A stretch of 64,000 nt of DNA from Streptomyces spiroverticillatus (lineage in GTDB: Bacteria; Actinomycetota; Actinomycetes; Streptomycetales; Streptomycetaceae): positions 310,001-374,000 of the forward strand of contig BMUX01000005.1 in the NCBI GenBank assembly GCA_014650415.1, read 5' to 3'. Every line of letters begins with the position of its first letter. The first letter of the stretch is position 1. The translations under genes were made by a program, and so were the position numbers. A model generated the notes under the pieces. That model searched no databases and was not told the DNA's origin. It worked only from the letters and a program-made list of their open reading frames with translations. Shown here one piece after another: positions 1-7,840 of the stretch.

Positions 1-493
1 TGCGGTCGCCGGTCTTCACCCCGGCCTGCCCGGCGGCCTGCCGGTCGAGCACGACTTCCCGGGCGGCGGGCGCGCGGCCCGCGACGAGGGATCCCGCGGC
101 GGCGATGTTCCCGCCGGTCAGCGAGCGGCTCTGCTGCTTCGCCGCCTGCTGCTGAACGGGGAAGGACGCGTCCGGCACCGCCGAGGCGACACCGGGGCGG
201 GCGGCGATCCGTACCGCCAAAGCGGTGTCCACCCGACCGCGTTCGGGCAGCGGGGCGTAGATCGTCTGCTCGTTCTCACTGCCCCGGTTCACGGTCAGGG
301 AGGTGTAGGGGTCCGCCGCGACGACGACGGGGGCGTGCGCGTACCGCACCGGGTCGGCCTTCGCGAGGATGCCGGTCTGGAGGAGGGCGCCGCAGCCCGC
401 GAGGACGGCGGCACCGAGGAGGAGGGCGACGAAGCTGCCCACGAAGGAGGCCGGGCGGAAGCGGACCGCCGCCCGGGCGAGGCCGTTGCTCAC
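1..493 (-). CDS. FtsX/MacB-type ABC transporter permease, N-terminal part (cut by window edge)
   Basis: Only the first 164 residues are inside the window. A GTG start at 493 overlaps the TGA of the upstream ATPase by 4 nt (GTGA), so the two are translationally coupled. After a short basic N-terminus there is one hydrophobic helix (about residues 16-40), followed by a long extracytoplasmic-looking stretch. This is the usual start of an FtsX-like permease of the MacB/LolE type. The adjacent ATPase is of the matching LolD/MacB class, so the pair probably exports a lipophilic substrate or peptide, or signals across the membrane. The substrate cannot be read from the sequence. The C-terminal membrane helices lie outside the window. 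Confidence 0.8.
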   Translation of the reverse strand, partial: MSNGLARAAVRFRPASFVGSFVALLLGAAVLAGCGALLQTGILAKADPVRYAHAPVVVAADPYTSLTVNRGSENEQTIYAPLPERGRVDTALAVRIAARPGVASAVPDASFPVQQQAAKQQSRSLTGGNIAAAGSLVAGRAPAAREVVLDRQAAGQAGVKTGDR

Positions 494-1389
494 GCCGCGA
501 CTCCCGCGAAGGAGCGTGCGGTGGCGAGGTCTGCCATGCGCGCGGCCACCGACTGCGGGTCGGGGCGGTGCAGTTCACCGGCGAGCGCGCCGTCGGCGAG
601 GAAGAGGACGCGGTCGGCGTGCGAGGCGGCGACCGGGTCGTGGGTGACCATGACGACGGTCGCGCCCAGGGAGTCGACCGCCCGGCGCAGCAGCGCCAGC
701 ACCTCCTGCGCGGCCTGCGTGTCGAGCGCGCCGGTCGGTTCGTCGGCGAAGACGACCTCGGGGCGGGTGATCAATGCGCGGGCGATGGCGACGCGCTGCT
801 GCTGCCCGCCGGAGAGCTGGCCGGGACGGCGGTCGCCGTGCGCGGGCAGACCGACCTCGGTGAGGAGCTGCTGGGCCAGCGCGCGGTCCTGCCTGACGCC
901 CGCGAGGCGCTGCGGCAGCAGGACGTTCTGGGCGACGGTCAGGGAGGGCAGCAGGTTGAAGGACTGGAAGACGAAGCCGATGCGGGAGCGGCGGAGTTCG
1001 GTGAGCCGGTCCTCGCGGAGGCGTGCGATGGACTCGCCGCCGAGGAGCACGTCGCCGGAGGTGGGCCGGTCAAGGCCGGCCGCGCACTGGAGGAAGGTCG
1101 ACTTCCCGGAGCCCGAGGGGCCCATGACGGCGGTGAAGCCGCCGCGCGGCAGGGAGAGGTCGATGCCGCGCAGGGCGTGCACGGTATTGGAGCCGCGCCC
1201 GTAAGTGCGGACGACGGAGCGCAGCTCGACGGCGGCGGGTGCGGGCGGCTGGAAGCCGGCCGAGTACCCCTGGGCCGCGGGGTGCTCCGGGTACGCCGGG
1301 GCGGTGTGGTGCTCCGGGTACGCCGGGGCCTCGCTCCTGGGGCGCTTCGTACGCGTCTCGGTGTGCGTGCGGTCTCGACGCAAGGCCAT
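490..1389 (-). CDS. ABC transporter ATP-binding protein, LolD/MacB class
   Basis: A 299-residue ATPase that powers the coupled permease. Visible motifs are Walker A GPSGSGKST (about residues 90-98), Q-loop FVFQSFNLLPSLT, signature LSGGQQQR, Walker B VVFADEPTGALD, and H-loop VTHD. FQSFNLLP and ADEPTGALD are typical of the LolD/MacB/FtsE branch. The ATG at 1389 is chosen because AAAGGGA lies just upstream; the frame is open further upstream, but that part looks non-coding. The N-terminal 50 residues are a charged and proline-rich extension containing a duplicated PAYPEH segment, encoded by a 22-bp direct DNA repeat (1281-1302 and 1308-1329). That extension is absent from typical family members. 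Confidence 0.93.
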   Translation of the reverse strand: MALRRDRTHTETRTKRPRSEAPAYPEHHTAPAYPEHPAAQGYSAGFQPPAPAAVELRSVVRTYGRGSNTVHALRGIDLSLPRGGFTAVMGPSGSGKSTFLQCAAGLDRPTSGDVLLGGESIARLREDRLTELRRSRIGFVFQSFNLLPSLTVAQNVLLPQRLAGVRQDRALAQQLLTEVGLPAHGDRRPGQLSGGQQQRVAIARALITRPEVVFADEPTGALDTQAAQEVLALLRRAVDSLGATVVMVTHDPVAASHADRVLFLADGALAGELHRPDPQSVAARMADLATARSFAGVAA

Positions 1390-1753
1390 GACGTCCCTTT
1401 CTGCACGGCTCGCTCGCAAAGGTCCGAGCCGGGGTGGTGTGGTGCTGCTGGTGCGTGATGTCTCCACCGTAGAAATCCGCGACCGCGGGAGGAATGGGGT
1501 CAGCCACGCTCTGTGGGGTGGTGCTAGCCCCCCTGCGCGAGCGGGGTTCAGGCTCCTCGGTTCCCGCTTTTCCGGAAAGAAATGCAAAGCCTTGTGAAGG
1601 TGCCGTGAAGCACTAAAACCGCAGGTCAGACCGGAAATAGCGAGGCGTTAGCGGAACGTAAGCGGAACGACAGGACAGGGGCTGAAGCTGAAGGCAGACC
1701 AGGTGCTTGCACGTTGCACCGACCAGTCCGCCGCACTCCAGGGGGAGCCCCAC
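1390..1753. promoter_or_regulatory. Divergent intergenic region with an 11-bp-period direct repeat
   Basis: This 364-bp gap separates the ABC operon (leftward) from the DUF4232 lipoprotein gene (rightward) and must hold both promoters. The visible structure is a direct repeat AGCGGAACG at 1650-1658 and 1661-1669, spaced one helical turn (11 bp), about 85 bp upstream of the lipoprotein start. Tandem sites at this spacing often bind activators on one DNA face. No convincing gene or terminator is seen. Which regulator would bind is unknown. Confidence 0.35.
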
Positions 1754-2509
1754 ATGCGTACGTCCGTCCGTCGTCCCGCCGTTCTTGCCGCCGCCGCGGT
1801 CGCCGCCCTCAGCCTCTCGCTCACCGCCTGCAACGGTGACGACAAGGCCGCCGGAAGCGCCGCTTCCCCGTCCGCCGCCTCGGAGCAGTCGTCGCCGGGG
1901 GCGACCGCCGGAACGGACAAGTCCGCCGACCCGAGCGCCGACGGCAAGACCTCGGACAAGGCTTCGGACGGCAAGGGCCAGGCCAAGGACGGCGCGGGTT
2001 CGGGCAGCGCATCCGGCTCCGGCAGGACGGGCTCCTCCGCCTCCCAGGCCGGCGCCAAGAAGTCCGGCAAGGGCAACGCCCCCGCCTGCACCGTCGACGA
2101 CGTGAAGATGTCCGCGAAGACGAACGCCGAGCCGCCCTTCAGCTACCTCGAGCTGACCGCCAAGAACACCTCCGGCCGCACCTGCCAGCTGGTGGACTAC
2201 CCGCAGGTCACCTTCGGCGACTTCCACACCGCCAAGGTCATTCCGGCCGTCGCCAAGAGCAAGCCGGAGGTCCCGATCGTGCTGGAGCCGGGCGCGCCCG
2301 CCTACGCCATGATCAAGATCAACTACGGGGGCGTGGACGAGGACAGCGTCCAGCTCAAGGAGTTCAACGTGCAGGTCTTCGCCAAGGGCGGCGGCCCCCA
2401 GGAGGGCGCCGAGATCGTCTCCGTGCCGCGCGGCTTCCAGGTCGACGAGAAGAACGCCAAGACCGGCTACTGGACGTACGAGTTCCGCAACGGCGCCGAC
2501 GACTTCTAG
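1754..2509 (+). CDS. DUF4232 domain-containing lipoprotein
   Basis: A 251-residue exported protein. The N-terminus MRTSVRRP is followed by a hydrophobic segment and a lipobox LSLTAC, so it should be lipid-anchored outside the membrane. Residues of about 30-110 are a Ser/Ala/Gly/Asp/Lys-rich linker of low complexity, the kind that spans the cell wall. The C-terminal ~140 residues match the DUF4232 pattern, with paired cysteines (PACTVDDV and RTCQLVDYP) likely to form a disulfide, followed by a beta-rich domain. The start has GGGGGAG about 7 nt upstream. Function of the domain is unknown. A hairpin follows at 2601-2637. Confidence 0.88.
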   Translation: MRTSVRRPAVLAAAAVAALSLSLTACNGDDKAAGSAASPSAASEQSSPGATAGTDKSADPSADGKTSDKASDGKGQAKDGAGSGSASGSGRTGSSASQAGAKKSGKGNAPACTVDDVKMSAKTNAEPPFSYLELTAKNTSGRTCQLVDYPQVTFGDFHTAKVIPAVAKSKPEVPIVLEPGAPAYAMIKINYGGVDEDSVQLKEFNVQVFAKGGGPQEGAEIVSVPRGFQVDEKNAKTGYWTYEFRNGADDF

Positions 2510-2600
2510 TCCCTCGGGGCCAGTCACCCCGGGCTCCCAGCCACCCGGGGCCCGACGCCCCCTCTCGTCACCTTGGGCCCGACGCCCCTCCCCCAGAACG

Positions 2601-2645
2601 GCCGCCCCGTACGGATCCCCCATCCGGACGGGGCGGCTCCCTTTT
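2601..2645 (+). terminator. Rho-independent terminator after the DUF4232 gene
   Basis: GCCGCCCCGT (2601-2610) pairs with ACGGGGCGGC (2628-2637), with partial pairing inside the loop, and is followed by TCCCTTTT. It is placed about 90 bp after the lipoprotein stop and before the ATP-grasp operon. Confidence 0.7.
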
Positions 2646-2777
2646 GCCTGACGGCGGCTGCGAGAAAGGTCCCTGACGGGTCATGACATCCTGGAGCGTC
2701 ACGACTCGCCGGAGGGGATCGGCGAGCATCCGGGAGCTCCGAGGCTCCTGGGGGCTTTGGGGTTACGGGGAACATCG

Positions 2778-3872
2778 ATGAGGCTCTGCTTCCTGGTGGA
2801 AGAGCACTACCGGCACGACGGCATGCCCCGCGAGGTGATCGGCCGGCTGACCTCCTGGGGTCACCGGGTGGACGTGGTGCGACCGGGCGGCTCCCTGCTG
2901 GAGATGGGCGAGGCGGTACGGGCCGGGACGCACGACGCCTGGGTGCTGAAGACCGTCTCCGGCGGCCCCGGGCTCACCCTCCTGGAAGCCGCCGCCGAGG
3001 CCGGGCTGACCACCGTCAACGACGCCCGCTCGATACGTCGCGTACGCGACAAGGCCCTGGCGGCGGCGATCGGCCGCAGCCACGGTCTGCCCCTCCCGCC
3101 GACCTACGCGGCGGCCTCCCCCCAACTCCTCACCGCGATACCCGAATCGGCATACCCGCTGGTCGTCAAGCCCGCCGACGGCAGCGCCGGTCGCGCGGTC
3201 CACCTCGTCCCCACCCCTCAGCGACTCACCGCACTGCTCCCCGAACTGTCCGGCGAGGGCATGCTGATCGCCCAGCCCTACGTACCCAACGCGGGCGTCG
3301 ACCTCAAGGTCTACAGCGTCGGCGGCGAGCTGTACGCCACCGAGCGCCGCTCCCCGCTCCACCCCGACCACCCGGCACGCGAACGCCGCGTCGTACTCCC
3401 GGCCGAGGTCGTACAGACCGTCGTACGGGTGGGGGAGGTGTACGGGCTCGATCTGTACGGAGTGGACGTGCTGCTGGGGCCGGACGGGCCGGTGGTCGTG
3501 GACGTGAACGACTTCCCCAGCTTCCGCCGGGTCCCGGACGCGGCGGGACAGGTGGCACGGGCGGTGCTGGAACTCGCGCGGAGGGGACCGGAGTTGCCGG
3601 TGATCGGCGACGCGGGGGTGTCGAGAGTTGAGTCCCTTCAGTCCCTTTCGGGAGCGAATCAGTACATTTCAGGCTCAGATAAGGACGTTTCGGGTGCCGT
3701 GCGGGCTCATTCGGTCCCTTCACGGTCCCTTTCGGGGGTGGTTCAGTCCCTCCCGGACCCCGTTGAGTCCCTCCCGGTCCCTGTTGAGTCCCTCCCGGAC
3801 CCTGTTCAGTCCCTTTCGCGGACGGCGCCCCTCGGTACGCCGATGCAGGTGGTCTCGGGTGAGGGCATATGA
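2778..3872 (+). CDS. RimK-like ATP-grasp ligase with a repeat-encoded C-terminal tail
   Basis: A 364-residue protein beginning at the ATG preceding RLCFLVEEHY. It carries ATP-grasp landmarks: the nucleotide-binding strand LVVKPADGSAGRAVHLV, the AQPYVPN segment, and the metal-binding DxN motif VVDVNDFPSFR. Such enzymes ligate a carboxylate, activated as acyl phosphate, to an amine or thiol; the substrate here is unknown. The catalytic domain ends near residue 285. The last ~80 residues are a low-complexity tail (SLPDPVESLPVPVESLPDPVQSL pattern) encoded by six copies of a 10-bp motif (3628-3814) also found upstream of the primase operon at 25.4-26.3 kb. The stop overlaps the next ATP-grasp start (ATGA). 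Confidence 0.85.
   Translation: MRLCFLVEEHYRHDGMPREVIGRLTSWGHRVDVVRPGGSLLEMGEAVRAGTHDAWVLKTVSGGPGLTLLEAAAEAGLTTVNDARSIRRVRDKALAAAIGRSHGLPLPPTYAAASPQLLTAIPESAYPLVVKPADGSAGRAVHLVPTPQRLTALLPELSGEGMLIAQPYVPNAGVDLKVYSVGGELYATERRSPLHPDHPARERRVVLPAEVVQTVVRVGEVYGLDLYGVDVLLGPDGPVVVDVNDFPSFRRVPDAAGQVARAVLELARRGPELPVIGDAGVSRVESLQSLSGANQYISGSDKDVSGAVRAHSVPSRSLSGVVQSLPDPVESLPVPVESLPDPVQSLSRTAPLGTPMQVVSGEGI
3628..3814 (+). repeat. Iteron-like TT(C/G)AGTCCCT repeats inside an ATP-grasp gene
   Basis: Exact TTCAGTCCCT copies lie at 3637-3646, 3742-3751 and 3805-3814, and the variant TTGAGTCCCT lies at 3628-3637, 3763-3772 and 3784-3793. These are the reverse complements of AGGGACTGAA and AGGGACTCAA, which form the array upstream of the primase gene. 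They are separated by related GGTCCCT and CCCGGACCC segments. All lie in the 3' end of the ATP-grasp coding region and encode its odd Ser/Leu/Pro/Val tail. Confidence 0.85.
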
Positions 3873-4678
3873 GGGTCGGACTGATCACGCCCCGGCCGGA
3901 TCATCCGCTCCTGGCCGCGACCTCCGCGCTGCTGACCGCCGCCGGTCACGAAGTCCTCGTACAAGATCCTTTCTCGGAGGACGCGGAGACAGAAGCGGAC
4001 GTCTACCTCCTCAAGGCCCGGACACCCCACGCACTCGCCCTCGCACGTGCGCTGGAGCGGCGCGGTGCCCGAGTGGTGAACTCCGCCGGAGCGACGGCAC
4101 TCCTCCAGGACCGTACGACCATGGCGGGCCTGGCCCGGAGCGCCGGACTCCCCTTCGCCCCCACCCGTACCTTCGCCTCGCTCGCCGACTTCGCGGCGGG
4201 CCCTCCGCCCGCCGGGCCCGTGGTGGTCAAGAGCCGCCACAGCCGCAAGGACGACCTGGTCGCCCGCGTCGACACCCCTCGCGACCTGCGGGAACTGGCC
4301 GCCCGGTACCCGCACGAGCCCGTCGTGGTCCAGGAGTTCGTCCCGAACGACGGCTGGGACGAGAAGCTGTGGGCCGTCGGCCGGCACGTCTTCTCCGCAC
4401 ACCGCCGCTCCGAACTGGCCCTCGACGAACTCGACGAACTGGACGACTTCGGCACCCCGCCCGCGCCCCGCGACCGGACCGGCCTGGTGCACCGGGTGGG
4501 CGAGGTGTTCGGGCTCCAGGTGTACGGGGTCGATGTGATCGGTACGGAGGACGGCACTCCGCTCATCGTCGACATCAACGCCTTCCCCGGCATCCGGGGC
4601 CAGGCGGGCGCCCCCGAGGCACTGGCCGCGCTGACACTGGAGCCGGGCACGGCTACCCTTCCCACATGTCGATCATGA
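3869..4678 (+). CDS. Second ATP-grasp (RimK/ITPK-like) ligase
   Basis: A 269-residue paralogue-like ATP-grasp protein, coupled to the first by ATGA overlap. Landmarks: an N-terminal pre-ATP-grasp fold (MRVGLITPRPDHP), PVVVKSRHSRKDDLVARV for the nucleotide, VVVQEFVPNDGWDEKLWAVG, and the metal-binding LIVDINAFPGIRG. It is shorter than its neighbour and lacks the repeat tail. Two consecutive ATP-grasp enzymes suggest sequential ligations on one substrate or a heteromer; this is inference. Its 3' end overlaps the next gene by 13 bp. Confidence 0.85.
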   Translation: MRVGLITPRPDHPLLAATSALLTAAGHEVLVQDPFSEDAETEADVYLLKARTPHALALARALERRGARVVNSAGATALLQDRTTMAGLARSAGLPFAPTRTFASLADFAAGPPPAGPVVVKSRHSRKDDLVARVDTPRDLRELAARYPHEPVVVQEFVPNDGWDEKLWAVGRHVFSAHRRSELALDELDELDDFGTPPAPRDRTGLVHRVGEVFGLQVYGVDVIGTEDGTPLIVDINAFPGIRGQAGAPEALAALTLEPGTATLPTCRS

Positions 4679-5463
4679 ACACGACCAACGACGCCCAACT
4701 CGCGCTGTCCGCCGCCCAGTCGGGGTCCGCCGTGGTCCGCAAGCTGTACGGGGCTCCGCTGGACCGCGTCGAGAAGTCCGCCGGGGACTTCGCCACCGAG
4801 GCGGACCTGGCGGCCGAGCGCACCATGCTGGACCTGCTGCGTGCCGCGCGCCCCGAGGACGCGGTGACGGGCGAGGAGAGCGGGGCCACCGGGACGGCCG
4901 ACACGCGGCGCCGCTGGCTGGTCGACCCTTTGTGCGGCACGTTGAACTACGCCGTGCAGAACATGCTGGTCGGAGTGAACGTCGCCCTGCGCGAGACCGG
5001 TTCGGGGATCACGGCGGCAGCGACGGCCGACCCGTTCAACGACGAGGTGTTCTGGACGGACGGCACCCGCGCCCGCCTCCGCAGGGGCGATACGGACACC
5101 GACCTGCGGCCGTCCCCGGACTCCTGCCTGGTCGACCTGAACCTCGACCCTCCGTTCCCCGCCTTCCCGCCTGCCCGTCTGCTCACCGCCCCCGGCTTCG
5201 CCGAGCGCTTCCGGCCGCGCGTGGTCTCCACCACCCTGGCGCTGGCCTGGGTGGCGGCCGGCCGCCGCGCCGCGTACGTCACCGACGGCGGCGACCTGCG
5301 CGAAAGCGTGCACTTCGCAGCCGGAATCGCACTGTGCGAGGCGGCGGGATGCACGGTGACGGGCCTCGACGGCCTGCCGCTCGCGTCGAGTGCGGGTGGG
5401 CTGGTGGCTGCGGCGGACGCGGCGACGCATACGGCGCTGATGGAGCTGATCCGGCGCGCGTAG
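4666..5463 (+). CDS. Inositol-monophosphatase-like protein with altered metal ligands
   Basis: A 265-residue member of the FIG/inositol monophosphatase superfamily: GDFATEADLAAE near the N-terminus, the GEESG loop, and the core WLVDPLCGTLNY. In active family members the core motif is DPxDGT and the later motif is WDxAA. Here the second Asp is Cys (DPLCGT) and the WD pair reads VH (SVHFAAG). At least two of the usual metal-binding Asp residues are therefore missing, and normal Mg-dependent phosphatase activity is doubtful. It is third in the operon with the two ATP-grasp genes, overlapping the preceding one, and may be a binding or regulatory partner. An alternative start is ATG 4675. Confidence 0.8.
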   Translation: MSIMNTTNDAQLALSAAQSGSAVVRKLYGAPLDRVEKSAGDFATEADLAAERTMLDLLRAARPEDAVTGEESGATGTADTRRRWLVDPLCGTLNYAVQNMLVGVNVALRETGSGITAAATADPFNDEVFWTDGTRARLRRGDTDTDLRPSPDSCLVDLNLDPPFPAFPPARLLTAPGFAERFRPRVVSTTLALAWVAAGRRAAYVTDGGDLRESVHFAAGIALCEAAGCTVTGLDGLPLASSAGGLVAAADAATHTALMELIRRA

Positions 5464-5470
5464 CGGCAGG

Positions 5471-6430
5471 TCAGGCCGCAGCCGCGAGCCGGAAGCGCAC
5501 GCCGGTCGTCTCCTCCGACAGTTCCCAGAGCCTGCGGCCGGTCGCGGGATCGGCCGCGGCCGGGGCGATCTCCACGCGCTTCGGCGCGCCCCGGAGTTCC
5601 GCGAGACCGCCGGGCCCGATGAAGTCGCCTCCCGCCACCCCTTCGGCGGTCGCGGCGTACAGCTGGGGCAGCGCGCCCCGTTCCGGCGACTGGGCGAGGA
5701 GCGGGTTGCCGATGCGCCCGAACACCAGGCGCCAGATACCGATCGGCCCGTTCAGCTGAAGTCCGGTGGCGGTGTATCCGGGGTGGGCGAGCACACTGCG
5801 CACGGAACTTCCCGCCCCGGCCAGCCGACGGTGCAACTCATGGCCGAAGACCGCATTGGCCAGCTTCGACTGGTTGTACGCCCCCATGGCGGAGTACGCA
5901 CGCGCACCGTGCAGATCGTCGAAATCGATCCGGGCCTTGCGGTGATTGACCGAACTGACCGTCACGACACGGGCGTCACCCCCGCCCTGAGCTGCGGCGT
6001 CGAGCAGGTCGAGCAGTAAGCCCGTGAGGGCGAAGTGGCCGAGGTGGTTGCAGGCCAGTTGCAGCTCGTGCCCCTGTGCGCTGAGCGTGCGGGGCGGGGC
6101 CATCACTCCGGCGTTGTTGACGAGGACATCGAGGCGGGTGCGGTCGGCGTGCAGCCGCTCGGCGAAGGCGCGTACGGAGTCGAGGTCGGCGAGGTCGAGG
6201 CGGCGCACTTCCAGGCGGGCGTCCGGCAGTTGTTCACGCAGGGAGGCCACCGTCCGGTGGCCCTTGGCCTCGTCCCGTACGGCGAGGATCACTTCCGCAC
6301 CACGCCGGGCGAGGGCGCGGGTGGTGGCGAGACCGAGTCCGCCGGTGGCGCCGGTGACGACGCACAGACGGCCGCTCTGGTCGGGAATCCGCTCGGCGGT
6401 CCAGGGCTGGGGAGAGTCGAGTTCCTTCAT
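5471..6430 (-). CDS. Short-chain dehydrogenase/reductase (WWOX/retinol-dehydrogenase-like)
   Basis: A 319-residue SDR. The cofactor motif is VVTGATGGLGLATTRAL (TGxxxGxG), with NNAGVM, catalytic Ser in VTVSSVNHR, and the YNQSK catalytic Tyr/Lys motif, giving an NAD(P)-dependent oxidoreductase of the RDH/protochlorophyllide-reductase-like group. Substrate unknown. It is divergent from a TetR regulator 81 bp away, which probably controls it. A good promoter is visible on this strand (TTGACA, 17 bp, CATTCT). It is convergent with the phosphatase-like gene, 7 bp apart. Confidence 0.9.
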   Translation of the reverse strand: MKELDSPQPWTAERIPDQSGRLCVVTGATGGLGLATTRALARRGAEVILAVRDEAKGHRTVASLREQLPDARLEVRRLDLADLDSVRAFAERLHADRTRLDVLVNNAGVMAPPRTLSAQGHELQLACNHLGHFALTGLLLDLLDAAAQGGGDARVVTVSSVNHRKARIDFDDLHGARAYSAMGAYNQSKLANAVFGHELHRRLAGAGSSVRSVLAHPGYTATGLQLNGPIGIWRLVFGRIGNPLLAQSPERGALPQLYAATAEGVAGGDFIGPGGLAELRGAPKRVEIAPAAADPATGRRLWELSEETTGVRFRLAAAA

Positions 6431-6442
6431 GCGGCAGAGAAT

Positions 6443-6466
6443 GCCGTTGGTGTCACTTGGTGTCAA
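6443..6466 (-). promoter_or_regulatory. Promoter and repeated operator-like half-sites for the SDR gene
   Basis: On the minus strand TTGACA (6466-6461) is followed after 17 bp by CATTCT, a good sigma-70-type match upstream of the SDR start at 6430. The spacer and -35 contain the direct repeat TTGGTGTCA (6447-6455 and 6457-6465 on the plus strand), a possible binding site for the divergently encoded TetR protein. Confidence 0.5.
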
Positions 6467-6511
6467 GACGCTACCGAGTGCCACTCTCGGCATGTTGTGT
6501 AGCATGGCCGC

Positions 6512-7144
6512 ATGACCTCCCGCCCCGAAGCCGCCGTCAGCCTGGCCGAGCGCAAGCGCCGGCTCGTCGCGGACGAACTCGCCGAAGCGGCCATGCAGTT
6601 GCTGGCCCAGAAGGGTTTCGACGCGGTCACCGTGGACGAAATCGTGGCGGCGGCCGGAGTGTCGAAGCGGACGTTCTTCCGGTACTTCGCATCCAAGGAA
6701 GACGTCGTCGTACGCTTCCTCGCCGACCTGGGCTCCGGCATCCGCGCGGAACTCGCGGCCCGCCCGGCGGACGAATCCCCGTCCCTGGCGCTGCGGCACT
6801 CGGTCTCGGTGCCGTTGGCCGCCTGCGCGGACCACTCGGACCGGGCACTGCACGTGGTCCAGCTGATCCTTCGGACACCCGCCCTGCACGCCCGCTTCCT
6901 GGAGCGCCAGGCGCAGTGGCGCGAGGACCTGACCGAGGAACTGGCCGCCCGTCACGGACTGGACTCCGCCTCGGCCCTCTACCCAGCACTGGCCGCCGGG
7001 ACCGCGCTGACCGCCTTCAACACGGTGCTCCAGCACTGGAGCGAGAGCGACGGCGACCGTGACGCCCTGCAACTGATCGCCGAGGCCTTCACCGTGATCG
7101 CCCCGGCCCTCGACGGCCCGGACTCCGGCACGTCGGCCGTCTGA
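6512..7144 (+). CDS. TetR family transcriptional regulator
   Basis: 210 residues with an N-terminal helix-turn-helix: LLAQKGFDAVTVDEIVAAAGVSKRTFFRYFASKEDVV is the canonical TetR pattern. The C-terminal part resembles the mycofactocin-type or MftR-like TetR ligand domain, with a long Ala-rich helical region. It is divergent from the SDR gene, so it most likely represses that gene and itself and responds to the SDR substrate or product (inference). It ends 31 bp before the convergent response-regulator gene. Confidence 0.92.
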   Translation: MTSRPEAAVSLAERKRRLVADELAEAAMQLLAQKGFDAVTVDEIVAAAGVSKRTFFRYFASKEDVVVRFLADLGSGIRAELAARPADESPSLALRHSVSVPLAACADHSDRALHVVQLILRTPALHARFLERQAQWREDLTEELAARHGLDSASALYPALAAGTALTAFNTVLQHWSESDGDRDALQLIAEAFTVIAPALDGPDSGTSAV

Positions 7145-7175
7145 CCCTCCTCGGCCCGTACCCCTGCGGCGGAAA

Positions 7176-7826
7176 TCACCGCGGTGACACGAACCCCGAC
7201 TCGTACGCCGCGATGACAGCCTGCGTCCGGTCGCGCGCCCCCAGCTTGGCGAGGATCGCGCTCACATGAGTCTTCACCGTCTCGGCACCCACCACCAGCT
7301 TCTTCGCGATCTCCAGGTTGTTCATGCCCCTGGCCATCAGCCTGAGTACCGCCTCCTCCCGCTCTGTGAGCGCCGCCCGGCGCATGGACTCGCGTGCCTT
7401 GGTACTGCCGTACTCCGCGGCCAGGGCACGCACCGCCGCCGGGAACAGCAACGACTCCCCCTCGGCGACGAGCCGCACCGCGTTGACGACTTCGGCGGGC
7501 CGGGACCGCTTCAGCAAAAACCCGTCGGCCCCCGCGCGCAGCGCCTCGTACACGTACTCGTCGTTCTCGAAGGTGGTAATCACCAGGATCTTCGGCGGAT
7601 CGGTCACCGTGCGCAGCACGGCGCGCGTGGCCTCTATGCCGTCCATCAGCGGCATCCGTACGTCCATCGCCACGACGTCCGGGCGCAGTTGCCGCACCAG
7701 TGGAATGACGGCAGCCCCATCTGCTGCCTCGCCTACCACCTCGATGTCGGGCTGGGCCTCCATCACCACACGCAGTCCGGCACGGACGAGGGGCTCGTCG
7801 TCGACGAGAAGAACGCGGACGGGCAT
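7176..7826 (-). CDS. NarL/FixJ-family response regulator
   Basis: 216 residues. The receiver domain (1-120) has the DDEP acidic pocket, the phospho-acceptor Asp in VVAMDVRMPLMDG, and Lys in LKRSRP. The LuxR-type DNA-binding domain is at the C-terminus (LTEREEAVLRLMARGMNNLEIAKKL...VKTHVSAILAKLGARDR). The ATG at 7826 is preferred because AAGGGGAG stands at the right distance upstream. It lies 14 nt downstream of the histidine kinase gene, so the two form an operon. The likely target is the divergent ABC transporter at 9137. Confidence 0.93.
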   Translation of the reverse strand: MPVRVLLVDDEPLVRAGLRVVMEAQPDIEVVGEAADGAAVIPLVRQLRPDVVAMDVRMPLMDGIEATRAVLRTVTDPPKILVITTFENDEYVYEALRAGADGFLLKRSRPAEVVNAVRLVAEGESLLFPAAVRALAAEYGSTKARESMRRAALTEREEAVLRLMARGMNNLEIAKKLVVGAETVKTHVSAILAKLGARDRTQAVIAAYESGFVSPR

Positions 7827-7840
7827 CGGACCACTCCCCT

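Noticed and set aside
335..1587. Long plus-strand frames opposite the ABC ATPase
   Set aside because: Antisense frames without stops are expected in high-GC DNA; the minus strand carries all ATPase motifs.
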